64,000 nt of DNA, taken from NCBI GenBank assembly GCA_009801085.1, contig VNWV01000034.1, positions 51,354 through 115,353 on the forward strand, read 5' to 3'. A program made the position numbers and the translations under genes. This stretch comes from Lasiodiplodia sp. COLG20. Taxonomy: Eukaryota > Ascomycota > Dothideomycetes > Botryosphaeriales > Botryosphaeriaceae. Positions 31,015 to 41,379 of the stretch are shown piece by piece. A model generated the notes under the pieces. It did not search any database and was not told the origin of the DNA. It saw only the letters and a list, made by a program, of their open reading frames with translations. The stretch's first letter is position 1. Every line of letters starts with the position of its first letter.

Positions 31015-32280
31015 TCATCCATTCTTCCTTCCTGGAACATCAGGCTGCTTAAAGTTAGCAATCTCTCGTCGCTCTTGGCAGAAAAGCAAAGACACACCTT
31101 GAAGAACTTCTGCCGATTCGCCACCTTCTCCGTCGCCCAGCGCTGCGCCGCCCGTGCCACGGCTTCGCGCTTCATCATCTTCTTCTCGACGGCCATCAGC
31201 GCCCGCCTCTGCTGCTCCGGCACGCCCACCAAGCCCATCTCTCCCCGCACCGCAACACGGCGATCCTTGCTCGGCGGTTGCGGCCGGGCATCGGCCTCCC
31301 CCCCTCCGTCTGCATCCGCCGCCGCTTCAACGTGCTCACTGTCCGCAATGGCCTTGCGGCGCTTGGCCGCCTGCACGCGCGCACCCACGAGGCCGTGCCT
31401 GTTGTGCACGCTCTCGGCGTGGTGGCGCGAGCCGACGATGGCGCCGGACGGCAGACGCATCTCGGTGTCGGAGACGTTGACGCTGCTGAGCACGGAGGCG
31501 GCGCCCGCTTCGCCCTCCTCGTCCTCGTCGTCGAACTCCCAAAAGTCGAGCAGCTCGCAGTCGGCCGAGGCGAGGTTGATGATGCAGTGGCCCTTGTCGC
31601 GCATGTGCGTCTGGGCGGCGGCGGCGGAGGACTTGGCGGCGCCGCAGTAGAGGCACTCGTGGTAGCGGAAGACGATGGCGGCGAGGTAGAGGAGGAAGGT
31701 TTCGAGGTCGATGAGGGAGTCGGGCTCGGGGATGAAGAGGCTGTGCGTGGTGGACATGTGGGAGAGGTTGGCGTCGAGGGTGGGGGAGGTGGTGGTGCAG
31801 AAGAGGCAGGTTGTTGGGGTGAGGGCTACGGGTTCTTCTTCTTCTTCTTCATCTTCTTCGTCTGACTCTTCGTCGAGGTCGGCTGAGGGGGCAGAGAGGC
31901 TGTAGGCATCATGGTCCTTGACGTTTGTGCCTGAGTCGTCGGACACGGATGGAGATGGAGATGGAGATTGCTCGTTTCTCGCAGTTTGCTTCTGTTTGCC
32001 GTGATCCTTGGGGGGTTTCCTGTTGGTGCTCTTCTTCTTGTTGGCAGGTGGCGCTTGCTCAGGCTGGACTATCACTTCATATTGCTGCAGCGTTATTGGC
32101 GGCAGTGAGGCCATCCGACGTTGTAGGTTGTATTGGCTGGTTTCCATGCTTAGTAATCATCGGGCAACCACTTCCTCCAGCTTCAACTCACTGCCATGGG
32201 TCTCGCACGTGAACGCGCTGCTCGTTATGAGCGCCGTCAAAGGCGGAAGCACAGGTACTGCAGGTGAAGGCGGAAGCCAT
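31015..32280 (-). CDS. Rei1/ZNF622-like 60S ribosome biogenesis factor
   Basis: 385 aa; exons 32280-32192, 32136-31098 and 31044-31015 (introns 55 and 53 nt). Rei1 is a cytoplasmic zinc-finger protein that helps release and recycle Arx1 from pre-60S particles. Seen: first C2H2 finger FTCSTC...HVRDPWH running into YNLQRRMASLPP; a basic and acidic low-complexity stretch; then the paired fingers CLFC...HMSTTH and CLYC...HMRDKGHC, with LIDLETFLLYL between; LPSGAIVGSR; and a basic C-terminal helix. All zinc ligands are intact. The 3' end is less certain. It is a normally housekeeping function inside a peptide cluster, and it shares a promoter carrying five CTGTCAGC copies with the SnoaL-like gene. 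It may be an old resident or a self-protection copy. Confidence 0.85.
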
Positions 32281-32402
32281 GGTGAGTTACAGATTGGGCA
32301 GCACTGGCGGCGAGGCTTCGAAGCACCAAAGACAGGTGGTGGGGTGGCGCGGGGAGCGGCACGGGCCGAACTGATTGATTGGAGCAGCCACACAGCGCTC
32401 GC

Positions 32403-32508
32403 CTGTCAGCACCCTGTCAGCATCTACGTCACACTGTCAGCGTGTTACAGGGGGTGGTATGCACGTCAGTATTCTGGACCTGTCAGCATACAAGATACCC
32501 TGTCAGCA
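32403..32508 (+). promoter_or_regulatory. Five CTGTCAGC copies in 106 bp
   Basis: Perfect CTGTCAGC at 32403, 32414, 32434, 32480 and 32500 (start positions), all on the plus strand. Offsets are 11, 20, 46 and 20 bp. They lie in the 369-bp divergent promoter (32281-32649) of the Rei1-like and SnoaL-like genes. This is the densest array in the window. Confidence 0.7.
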
Positions 32509-32649
32509 GTCACAGTCAGTGTCAGTCCTCCACCAGTCATTATTCCAACAGACAACAGTAACACGTGATGGAGTATGAATCTCAATTGCTACTCTCGCAC
32601 AACCTGTCCATAGTCTCTACAGCATTTTCTCAGGACTCATTCAAACACG

Positions 32650-33201
32650 ATGGCTGACACTACTTCTCGCTCCGCCACTCTCCGCTCCGTTGCACAAGAA
32701 TTTTCCAACGCCTTTGTTTCAGGCTCTCTACCACCACCGGAGCTTCTGGAAAAATACTTCGTCGCCAATGACCCACGAATCATTGAGCATGGTCCAGAGT
32801 GGGCCCAGAAGCGTCTCCCCTTTGTCGGAAAGCTCTTTCGCGGCCGTCGCAGCAGCACCTTGACGACCAACGGAGCAAACACCACCGCCGACAAAATCAC
32901 TTGCGACGATTATTTCGACCTTTTGGGGGCTACTTTGGCCCTTCACGCACACGCAAACACCTTACCGAAAGAGAATGCGTACGTCGTCGATCCAAGCGCC
33001 CTTCACTCTCCAGACCAAGGGCCTGGTGCTGTGTTGGTGAAATGTCACGCTTCTTTGTCTGGCGTGGAAACCAAGCGCACTTGGGAGGAGCATTTTGTAT
33101 TTGTTCTAAGCGGATTTGATGCGGACGGAAAAATTGGCCAGCTGGAAATTTGGGCCGATAACCTGAATGCGTGGGCAGGTGTGGGCAAAGAGGAGCTTTG
33201 A
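32650..33201 (+). CDS. SnoaL/NTF2-like small protein
   Basis: 183 aa, single exon, ATG 32650. A cone-shaped alpha+beta fold of the SnoaL/NTF2 type is suggested by the N-terminal helices (LRSVAQEFSNAFVSG...), the DDYFDLL segment, and the last strands WEEHFVFVLSGFDADGKIGQLEIWADN. Family members include cyclases, dehydratases, isomerases and binding proteins. No strict catalytic motif is evident. The promoter has five CTGTCAGC copies, so it is probably among the most strongly co-regulated cluster genes. The function in the pathway is unknown; the fold call is by pattern, not by search. Confidence 0.72.
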   Translation: MADTTSRSATLRSVAQEFSNAFVSGSLPPPELLEKYFVANDPRIIEHGPEWAQKRLPFVGKLFRGRRSSTLTTNGANTTADKITCDDYFDLLGATLALHAHANTLPKENAYVVDPSALHSPDQGPGAVLVKCHASLSGVETKRTWEEHFVFVLSGFDADGKIGQLEIWADNLNAWAGVGKEEL

Positions 33202-33636
33202 TTATTACAGACTCATCAATTGAATTCCTGAAAGCGTCAATGAAATAGAGTCAAAATTTTTAAATTTTTGTGGCATGTTTAAAGTTCCATTAATGTTCGG
33301 AGATAAATTTGACAGCTTAAACAAATAAGCACATAAGGTCTGGACACGTCAATACAATAATTTACCGAGAGCACATAAAATGCTATAGGTAAATAATCTT
33401 CCGTCAAAAGCCTGTCATGTGCACCGAAACGGTTGGGCGATTTCTCATCTTTCAGTGTGATGTCTGGGAGAATGCGGAGAGTAGCACAGAGATTGTCACA
33501 TAGTTCATTACACGAACTTTTACAAAATTGCGCACACGGCGAGGTAAACGTATGTATGATGTGTGAAAGTCTGACACCAAAAAATCTGCATTCGCTAATT
33601 GTATTTTCCCATCCAGCACGCGCAAGTGCAAGCAAT
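33202..33636. other. AT-rich intergenic region, no gene seen
   Basis: 435 bp between the convergent SnoaL-like and oxygenase 3 genes. Nothing recognised. Confidence 0.55.
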
Positions 33637-34748
33637 CTAAACATATGGTTGCGTAGTAACAACCCTCAAGTGGTTGTATTCCCCAGCTGTGATGTCCGGG
33701 TACTTCGTTCCGCTCTTCATGAATTGAGGGAAAGGATACAACGAGACATCCCTGTTCGGCTTGCCGAAGAAAACAATGGAATACCTCGACGGGATGACCG
33801 CATCATTAGTCCCGTCTTCGCTGGCCTTGCGCATGGCTGGAGGCACAGTGACGCGGTGGCAGGTGGAGCGCAAGCGGTCGTTGGTCCAGCGTTGCATAGA
33901 ATCGCCAATGTTGATGATCATGGTCGGGCTGGCAGCCTTGATGGGGTAAAATGTACCAGGCTGGTTGTGCGCCTCGACCTCCAGGCCGCCGACAGAGTCT
34001 TGGAAAAGCAGGGTCAGGCTTCCGAAATCAGTGTGTTCGGATGCCCTGGTGCGCTGGGTTGTGTCAGGCGCCAGGATGTCCTTGACCTTGACCTCCGGGT
34101 AGTGCAGCAGGCGGAACTCATTGACACGGTCTGTGTGCATCAGATCGAAGTGCGTTGCCGGTAACCCCAAGCCTACAGCCAACGAGACGAGCAGCCGCTC
34201 CTCGAAGTCGTGCATCGTGTTGAACATCTTCTCCATGAAGTCCCGGAATCCCGGAATTGCTTCGGTGGCGGCCCAGTTCGTGGGGTTGGGAATATCATTT
34301 GGTGCTCCCTGATCCCACGACTCCTGTTGACGAATTAGTTTAATGTCTATTCATGATGGGGTGCATAGCTTACCTTTGTTTCCACGTACTTGTCCATGTT
34401 TCTGTCCGCTCGGGTCAGACTGGAGAGATTCTCTTGGCCCACGAAGCTGTAGCCACGCGGTGCTATGCCTTGAGGATGCTTTGACAACATCTTAGTCTCA
34501 TGGGGCAGTGCGAAAAATTTGCGGCTCTGTAAAGGTTTGTCAGTATGTCTGATCTCAGAATGTTCCGAACGAATAAAGCCACTGACGTATTGAAAGCACT
34601 CCTTGATTGTCTCCTCAGGTACCTCATGATTGATGATAGAGGCAAACCCAAAGGTCTCGAAGCTTTTCACCAGTTCTGTGGCAAACTTGCTCTGACGAAC
34701 TGGGTCGCCGCTGGTGACATCTGCGTAGTCGAGTTGAGGGAAGTCCAT
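33637..34748 (-). CDS. 2-oxoglutarate/Fe(II) oxygenase 3 (isopenicillin N synthase-like)
   Basis: 333 aa; exons 34748-34587, 34526-34374 and 34323-33637 (introns 60 and 50 nt). ATG 34748 starts MDFPQLDYADV. Iron ligands: EHTDFG (His, Asp) and CHRVTVP (His). The 2OG Arg is in SRYSIVFF. The core stretch HTDFGSLTLLFQDSVGGLEV is almost identical to that of oxygenase 4 (36619), so these two are recent paralogues, distinct from oxygenases 1 and 2. It is divergent from class II aldolase 2, with an inverted pair of cluster elements between them. It is a likely tailoring hydroxylase of an amino acid or the peptide. Confidence 0.9.
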
Positions 34749-34865
34749 GATTGGCTTGTGTGTGTGTGTTCGTCTTGCTGCCGCTTGGAGCCTTGGATCA
34801 GTAGTTCTGAACTTAAATCTATGTATTTCTGACATGAGCAGTTACACAAGCGTATGAGGGGGAGG

Positions 34866-34886
34866 CTGTCAGCATGTTTTGCTGAC
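34866..34886. promoter_or_regulatory. Inverted pair of cluster elements
   Basis: GTCAGCA (34868-34874) and TGCTGAC (34880-34886) form a perfect 7-bp inverted repeat with a 5-bp spacer. The left arm extends to a full CTGTCAGCA from 34866. It lies in the divergent promoter of oxygenase 3 and aldolase 2. Confidence 0.65.
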
Positions 34887-35032
34887 TGCCGGGATGCTTC
34901 AAGGAAGATGAAGCATTCTGATTGGTCCCCACATTGAGCTACCCATTGCAGCAACAACAACACCATCACAACAGCATTGCACAGCATTGCACCATACCCA
35001 CCAACTTTCATCTTTCGCGACATCATCAAACT

Positions 35033-35965
35033 ATGGGATCCATCACAAACGGCAGTGAGGCTGCATCAGTGGTAGCCAAGCAACATACCGAAGGGATGGA
35101 GCCAACCCCACTCGAAGCCATGTCGCACGGCCCGCTCGCTCTCGCAGGTATCCCGACTTTCAGTAGCCTGGAGAAGAAACGCCGATGGCAACTTGAGCAC
35201 ATGGCTGGAGCTTTCCGGGTCTTTGCCCGGCACGGCTTCACCGAGGGAATGTCGGGCCACATCAGCGTGCGCGATCCGATTGTCCCCGACGCCTTCTGGA
35301 TCAACCCGCTGGGTGTGCATTACGCTCTTCTCCGCGCTTCAGACATGATTCTTCTGGACATGAAGACGGGGAAGGTCTTGGTTGAGGGCAGCAGCGGCCG
35401 GCCTGCCAATGCAACGGGCTTCCTCATCCACCGTGCCGTACACCAGGCCCGCCCGGATGTCCACGCCGTGTGCCACACCCATTCACCACACGGCCGTGCT
35501 TGGTCGGCATTTGCTCGCCCGCTGGAGATGCTCAACCAAGATATCTGCAACATCTTCGGCGCTCAGGCAGTCTATGCTGAGTATGGCGGCTTGGCACTTG
35601 ATGGCAGCGAAGGCGAGCGCATTGCTCAAGCACTCGGCCCAGCTAAGGCATGCATGCTCATGAACCATGGCATGTTAACTGTAGGCGAGACAGTCGACGA
35701 GGCTGCCTATCTCTTCCGCCTGATGGAGACCAGCTGTCAAGTTCAGCTTCTCGCTGAAGCCGCGGCCGCCAATGGCCTTTGCAAAAGAATCATTTCTGAC
35801 GAGGAGGCTGCCTACAACTTCAAGATGACAAGCGAAGCGGTAATATTACCCATACGGCCTATGTTCGAACTGAGCTGACATTGAACCCAGAATAATCTGT
35901 ACCGTGAGTTCCAGCCGGACTATGAGCTTGAACTGCACCTGAGTGGTCGGGAATTTTGCACTTGA
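35033..35965 (+). CDS. Class II aldolase/adducin-family protein (paralogue 2)
   Basis: 293 aa; exons 35033-35839 and 35891-35965 (51-nt intron). Same architecture as the protein at 6982-7940: MAGAFRVFARHGFTEGMSGH near the N-terminus, metal ligands in CHTHSPHGRAWS, a third His in MNHGMLTVGE, and a shared YNFKM-type C-terminal region. The two paralogues are under different promoter elements, CTCGGGAGAA for paralogue 1 and TGTCAGC for this one, which argues for duplication followed by recruitment into the peptide cluster. It could perform aldol or retro-aldol chemistry on a hydroxylated amino acid precursor (inference). Confidence 0.85.
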
Positions 35966-36229
35966 TGGCCATATACTTGCTTCACTTGACTAGTAGATGA
36001 ATGAAATATTTTCTATAGCCTCATACTGCTATTCAAGGCATAAATACATTCGTTGAACTACCGAACTGAAAAATTGAACCAACATTTTGTAGTAAACTTT
36101 GACCCATGAGACCCCCCTGACACAGACATTGATGCATTAGCGTCGATAATAGCTAGCGTCGCATACAGAGCGAGTCAACGCCCGGCGAGAACTCCCCAGG
36201 TCCATAGAGCTCTCCAGAAATGCCAAGGA

Positions 36230-36376
36230 TGCTGACGTTGCTCTGCCCAGTCGATGATCCTTACGGCGAAGCCTGGACGAGACCAGCACACATCAGGCAC
36301 TCCCGTCAGCAAGAGATGCAGCTAGTGCGACGTGCCTTGGCCCGATGGAATGCGTGTCAGCTCAATGGGTGCTGAC
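36230..36376. promoter_or_regulatory. Four TGTCAGC-type sites before oxygenase 4
   Basis: TGCTGAC 36230-36236, GTCAGCA 36305-36311, TGTCAGC 36355-36361 and TGCTGAC 36370-36376; the last two form an inverted pair. They are 240-390 bp before the oxygenase 4 start, in the 653-bp gap 35966-36618, which shows no gene. Confidence 0.62.
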
Positions 36377-36618
36377 GAGGAGCAAAGTGCGGGAAGCTAT
36401 CGACACAGCCTACTGTTCCCATATCAGGTACCTCATACACGCAGTTCCCACTCACTGTCATTGCACGAGTCGATTCTAAAGCAAGCACCAGACCAGAAAA
36501 TATTAGCTCGGATTGAAGAGTACCGAAGTCGAACCCAGAATCCACCACCCACTTGAGTGTTCCCTTTCGAGAGAGTACGGCCGACATCGCCGACACGAAA
36601 ACCAACGAGCACACGAAA

Positions 36619-38141
36619 ATGTCATCCCCAATCAGATTGCTTGATGGAAAGGCGTTAGGCCCCGATGCCTCGGCTGCGGAGCAAGCTGCTTTCTGCGATG
36701 CCTTGATCGAGGGTTTCAGTAACCAGGGAATGGTGAAGTTGATTAACCATGGCATCCCGGATGAAGATATCGATGGCATCTTCCGATGGGTAAGTCGGAT
36801 TAACATTACCAAAGAGTCACCATTGTTTTACTAGATGACCTGACATCGTGTGTGCAAACAGAACCGGGAGTTCTTCCAACTGCCCGACCACGTCAAGCGC
36901 AGCGTGGCGCATCCGCCCCGCGCCAACCCGAACCGCGGCTGGGTCTGTGCCGGCCAAGAGCGATCAGACAACATCACAGACTTTGAGAAGGGTATCAAGG
37001 AAAGGGCCAGCAAAGATGGCATCTTTGATCTAAAGGTGAGTCTTCTATCGCATGGTGGTGTGGAGATCCACGGCTCGGTCGGCTTACCCCTTTTCTCACT
37101 CCACTATCTCTATCCCTGCACACCTCGGCGGCATAGCCCGAGCCTTCTCCGCTTTTCTTATCATCCTTTCAGGCTACCTCTGCTAATCACCAACTCTGCC
37201 TCGCAACAGGAGTCTTTCGACACAGGTGCCGTCAACGATCCTCTCTACGAAAACAAATGGCCCACAGAGACGGAATTCCCCGGCTTCCGGCACGCCATGG
37301 AAGGATTCTACGACATGTGCCAAGAGGTGCACATGGGCATCCTGAAGGCATTAGAGCAAGGGTTCCGGGCGCGCGGGGTCAAGGTTGACCTGGTAGAACG
37401 GTGCCGCGAGAACGTGAGCGAGATGCGGCTCAACTACTATCCTGAAATCGTAAGCAGAGACGAGCAAATGCGGAGGAGACATACCCTGCACAAGCCCCGC
37501 ACGACAGCCTTGCTGCCGACGCCACGATCGCACACAGCGGGTACGGCGCTGTGCCGCAATGCCCCTCGTCCACCCCTGCAACACCTTAATCCGACATCCA
37601 CACTTTTCGCTCAAGCCACCATCACATACACAACCCCTGATGCTACACCTTCCATCCAAGTGTCAGCAGAAAAGAATCACAGCGGCTAATTCCCCCCTTG
37701 CAGGACATCCCCTCCCTGCGCACCGGCCGCATGTCCCGCATCTCCGAACACACCGACTTCGGCACCGTCACACTCCTCTTCCAGGATAGCGTCGGCGGGC
37801 TCGAAGTGGAGTCGCAGACGCAGCCGGGCCACTACATTCCGGTCGAAGCGAGCTCGGCGTCGGAGATCCTGGTCAACATCGGCGACTCGCTGCAGCGGCT
37901 GACCAACGACGTGCTGACGTCTGTCAGCCATCGGGTCACGGTCCCTGTCAGCGAGCAGGATCGCGAGAACGGGGTCCTCGCGCCGAGGTACAGTGTGGCG
38001 TACTTCGCCAAGGTGGCGAGGCACGTCAGTCTGAAGCCCATGGCCGAGTTCGTTGACGAGGTGGCGGGCAGGCCTGCCAAGTATCCCGACATGACGGCAT
38101 TCGAGTGGAATCAGATCAAGCTGCAGAAGATTTACGGTTGA
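36619..38141 (+). CDS. 2-oxoglutarate/Fe(II) oxygenase 4 (isopenicillin N synthase-like)
   Basis: 340 aa; exons 36619-36789, 36862-37035, 37210-37449 and 37704-38141. Introns are 72, 174 and 254 nt, the last two long for this locus. Iron ligands: EHTDFG (His, Asp) and SHRVTVP (His). The 2OG Arg is in PRYSVAYF. The N-terminal DIOX_N domain contains MVKLINHGIP. Close paralogue of oxygenase 3. The long third intron splits the core just before the HxD strand. It lies tail-to-tail with the bANK regulator. Probably a second, position-specific hydroxylase; the actual substrate cannot be read from sequence. Confidence 0.9.
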
Positions 38142-38472
38142 GGAGAGTAGTGGATTGCATCACGTATGGCAACAAGATTGTCTGTACTCTCATTCTACTC
38201 AGTCTTTCGTTTTTCTGTCTGGTCTTGTCTGCGTTTAAAAAAAAAAAGGAAATCCTATGTCCTGAAGCCTTTTATCGGCTTTCTTTTGAAGAAGAAATGT
38301 CCAGATGCTATGCACACAGGCCAGCGCCATAGAATCACCAAAGAAAGAGAAATGGAAAAAATATTCCCCCCCCTTCACAACCCGCAAGCTATGCCATCAC
38401 ACATCCCCAATTCCAAAAAGCGAACGTAAACAAACGCCCAAAGCACCATCGCACGAAGTGACACCTCCCCCC
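38142..38472. other. Intergenic 3' region
   Basis: 331 bp between the convergent oxygenase 4 and bANK genes, with an 11-A run near 38240. No gene seen. Confidence 0.55.
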
Positions 38473-39814
38473 TCAATACCCACTCCCCCCCTCCCCCCTC
38501 GCCCCCAACAGCAACAACAACACCCCCTCATCCCCCCGCTCCGCCGCCCGATGCAGCGCCGACCACCCCTGCTCGTCGGCAGCGTGCACGTCGGCGTTGC
38601 AGTCCAGCAGCAGGCGCACCATGGCCTCGTCGCCGTTGGCGGCGGCCACGTGCAGCGCCGTCGACCCGCGGCTGTCCTTCTCGTTGACGTTGGCGCCGCC
38701 CTGCGGGCCGAGCAGCAGCCGCACCGTCTTCTCGTGCCCGCGCTCGGCCGCGATGTGCAGCGCCGTCGTCCACTTGTGCGCTGTGCCGGCTTTGGATTGG
38801 ACGATGTGGGTGTTGTTGTTGGTGCGCTGGGGTGCGGGTGGAGGTGGTGCGGAGGAGGCGGCGGCGGTGGTGGTGGGGGGACGGGTGGAGGGCATGTGTG
38901 TGGTGGTGGTTTTGGGAGATGCGTGGGCGGAGATGGTTTGGTGGGTGTGGGTGTGGGAGTGGTTGTTGTTGTTGTTGTGGTGGTAGTGTTGCTGGTGGCA
39001 GGTTTGATGTTGGTGGGTTTGTTGGCGGTGTTGATGCTGTTGTGGTGGTGGTGGTTGTTGGTGTTGGTCAGGGTTCATCTGGGTTTGGGATAGCGATATG
39101 AAGCTGGGGGCGTCGACGACGTGGTCGTCAAAGTCGATGGGTGATACCGGCCGCCAGTCCTGGATGCGGCGGCTCGTGTTGAGGAATGAATTGGTGTCGA
39201 CCACATCGTTTACTGCGCCGCAGGACATGCAGAACGAGGAGCCCGACACACTGTTTCTGTAACTCTTGTTGCTCCCGCTGTCTAACGATATCGGTGTGGG
39301 CGGTTTGGCAGACGGGACGGGCATGCTGAAGTCGAAATCGGTTCGAGAAGGCGCGAAGCTGTTGTCGATGCTCATACGGGAGCCGGCAGGACTTCCGGGA
39401 TGAACTCGTGCGGAGGTGGTGTGCGGGTCCGGATGGCGCATTGGGGTGGATGGCATCGGGTCCAGTATTTCGCTAGCGCCGTTCCTCTGGCCCTCTTCTT
39501 CCACGTCGGACACTGGTCTTTCTGGAGACTTGGGTTCTTGCTGCTCTTGCTGCTGTCTCTGTTCCTCTTCTTCCTGTTCGCGCTGCTGCTGTTGGGCCAG
39601 GCGGACTCTTTTCCCTGTACCAAGGTTACTTCAGGTCCGGACTATATAAGAGCGGCAAGAACTTACTGTGATTCCTCTGGGCAATGCGGTTCTGCAGACG
39701 GCGTCGATGAATGGGCGTAGTAGCTCTGGCCAATTCCTCTTCCAGTTCAGCCGTGTCGTCGCCAACGGCACGAGTGGTATAACGAGGCTTGGGTTGTTCA
39801 ATGCCAACGGTCAT
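38473..39814 (-). CDS. bANK transcription factor (bZIP basic region plus ankyrin repeats, ToxE-like)
   Basis: 429 aa; exons 39814-39667 and 39614-38473 (52-nt intron 39615-39666). The basic DNA-binding region is completed by the splice: HRRRLQNRIAQRNH joins RKRVRLAQQQQREQ, the bZIP N-x-R-x-A-Q-R signature. A Gln-rich stretch follows instead of a leucine zipper. A long low-complexity His/Asn/Gln/Thr/Pro region comes next. The C-terminus has three ankyrin repeats (TALHIAAERGHEKTVRLLL, TALHVAAANGDEAMVRLLL, SALHRAAERGDEGVLLLLL). This layout is that of the bANK pathway regulators of the HC-toxin and apicidin clusters, so it is the likely pathway-specific activator. One GTCAGCA (39922-39928) lies 108 bp upstream, consistent with autoregulation. 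Confidence 0.9.
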
Positions 39815-41379
39815 GGTTGATGAGGGAGCAAAGCCCTCGGTCAGACTATAAGCAGAGACAGGGTCCAGTGGGGGAGGGGCAAGGGGCGGGGATTTGCATT
39901 GCACCGTTTTTTGGCCAGGCCGTCAGCACCTCCTCCGAGACTGAATGACATCAGGGCTTGCAATGTGGGCCAATGGCAGTTCTCGTCAACGTGTTGGTGT
40001 TGCTAGTCAAGGCCAGTCGTCGACTTCTTGTTTGGGGTAATGCATGATGGCGCTATCGGTGGGAACCTGCGTTATGGCGGATGGGATACGAATCCTTTGG
40101 CGGACGGCGGGAGCAAAACGCGTACCGCTAAATTTGCCTCGGTGGGGCCTTGGGGCGGGAGAATCCTCCGTTCAACTCCATCGCGTGTGCCTGGTGGACG
40201 TTAGGGGGCGTAGCTTTATGCGCACTACATGCTTGCCTATTTCCACGTGAATTCAGCGCAATGGTCTAGAAGCGGTAGAAGCAAAAAGTCGGCGACGAAC
40301 GGGAGGTCATGCGGATTTTAGCCTAGTGCCCACGAGCCCACATCGTATCCAGGCGGAACCTGCATTGCGAGGTGGATGGGCTGTTCGTCCACTGGCTCGG
40401 TAATGTCTCAGGCCTGAGTCGCCGGTGGGGGAGCGTGATGACCGGAAGCGGAAGGCTTACGCCCAGGGGTTCAGAAAAGTCGCGACAGTGATATTATGTT
40501 GCAGCTGGGTGTCATCATCAACTTGAGGACTGGCGAGACAAAAGCAGGGTGCGGGGGATGCTGCCCCATGCTCGCGGCCCCCACCACGCCACGGCCAGAA
40601 CCGAGCCGCCGCTGATAGCTGTGAACGGGGCGATCCCTCCGTCTTGGAGCACGCCCCAGCGGGGATGCAGCCATCGAGATCCGAAGCACCGGTGTGATAG
40701 GCCAATTTATTCCCATTCGCCAGGACAGAGATAGGAACGCACATCGCACGCCCCTTCCGCCTTGGTGTGTCGCCTTGGTTGGCTTATCGCAGCTGCCTGT
40801 TGCGGCCTAGCCCGTCACACAACACCCTCCGCTCCACACGGATCATGACCTGGGTCGCACAGCGGCCAGACCGAAAAGCAACAACACAGCATGTCACAAA
40901 GAGCGGGCGAATGGAAATTGTAGCCGGACGATTCGATCTGCCAGGCATCCCATCTGAGTAAGCACTTCCCCGGCACCAGCTGCTAGCCATCCAAGCATCG
41001 CTTATTAGCTTGCTGGTACGCCACCGCCACGCGAGCCGCGCCCTAATAATCGCTCAAAAGGATGCGCTGATGTCTCGTCACACCTCCAAGACCGGCTTCA
41101 TTTTCACTTTGAACCTTTTCCTCAAGGGTCTTGACCATCAAACCTAATTTTCTCTTTTGAGTAGATCCTTATATCTATGTAGTTGGATGCAGTGCACATT
41201 GATTAGGGGGCTATTGCTTCAGCAGCACTAAATCAGTCCACTCGAAGTACTTCCTCGGCCAAAGCTTAGCGCATGCACATCAGACGCAAGTAGCCAGGCT
41301 CAAACAACAGCTGTCGTGTTATCCCCGATTCCCTGTTTCCGAGACGCTGCACGCCTCCGGCTGCGCTAGAAGACGCACA
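39815..41379. other. Long intergenic region, no gene seen
   Basis: About 1.56 kb between the bANK start and the ABC transporter stop. Only short unsupported frames. Contains GTCAGCA at 39922-39928 and nothing else recognised; a long upstream regulatory region for the bANK gene is possible. Confidence 0.55.

Noticed and set aside
37921..37952. Two CTGTCAGC copies inside oxygenase 4
   Set aside because: Both are in the coding exon and are explained by codons for the SVSHRV and VPVSEQ segments.
38840..39070. Tandem GTT/GGT-rich simple repeat as a microsatellite
   Set aside because: It is the codon-level reflection of the His/Asn/Gln/Thr-rich region of the bANK protein, not a separate repeat element.
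40044..41250. Small open frames between the bANK and ABC genes
   Set aside because: No recognisable domains and no sensible splicing between them; treated as noncoding.
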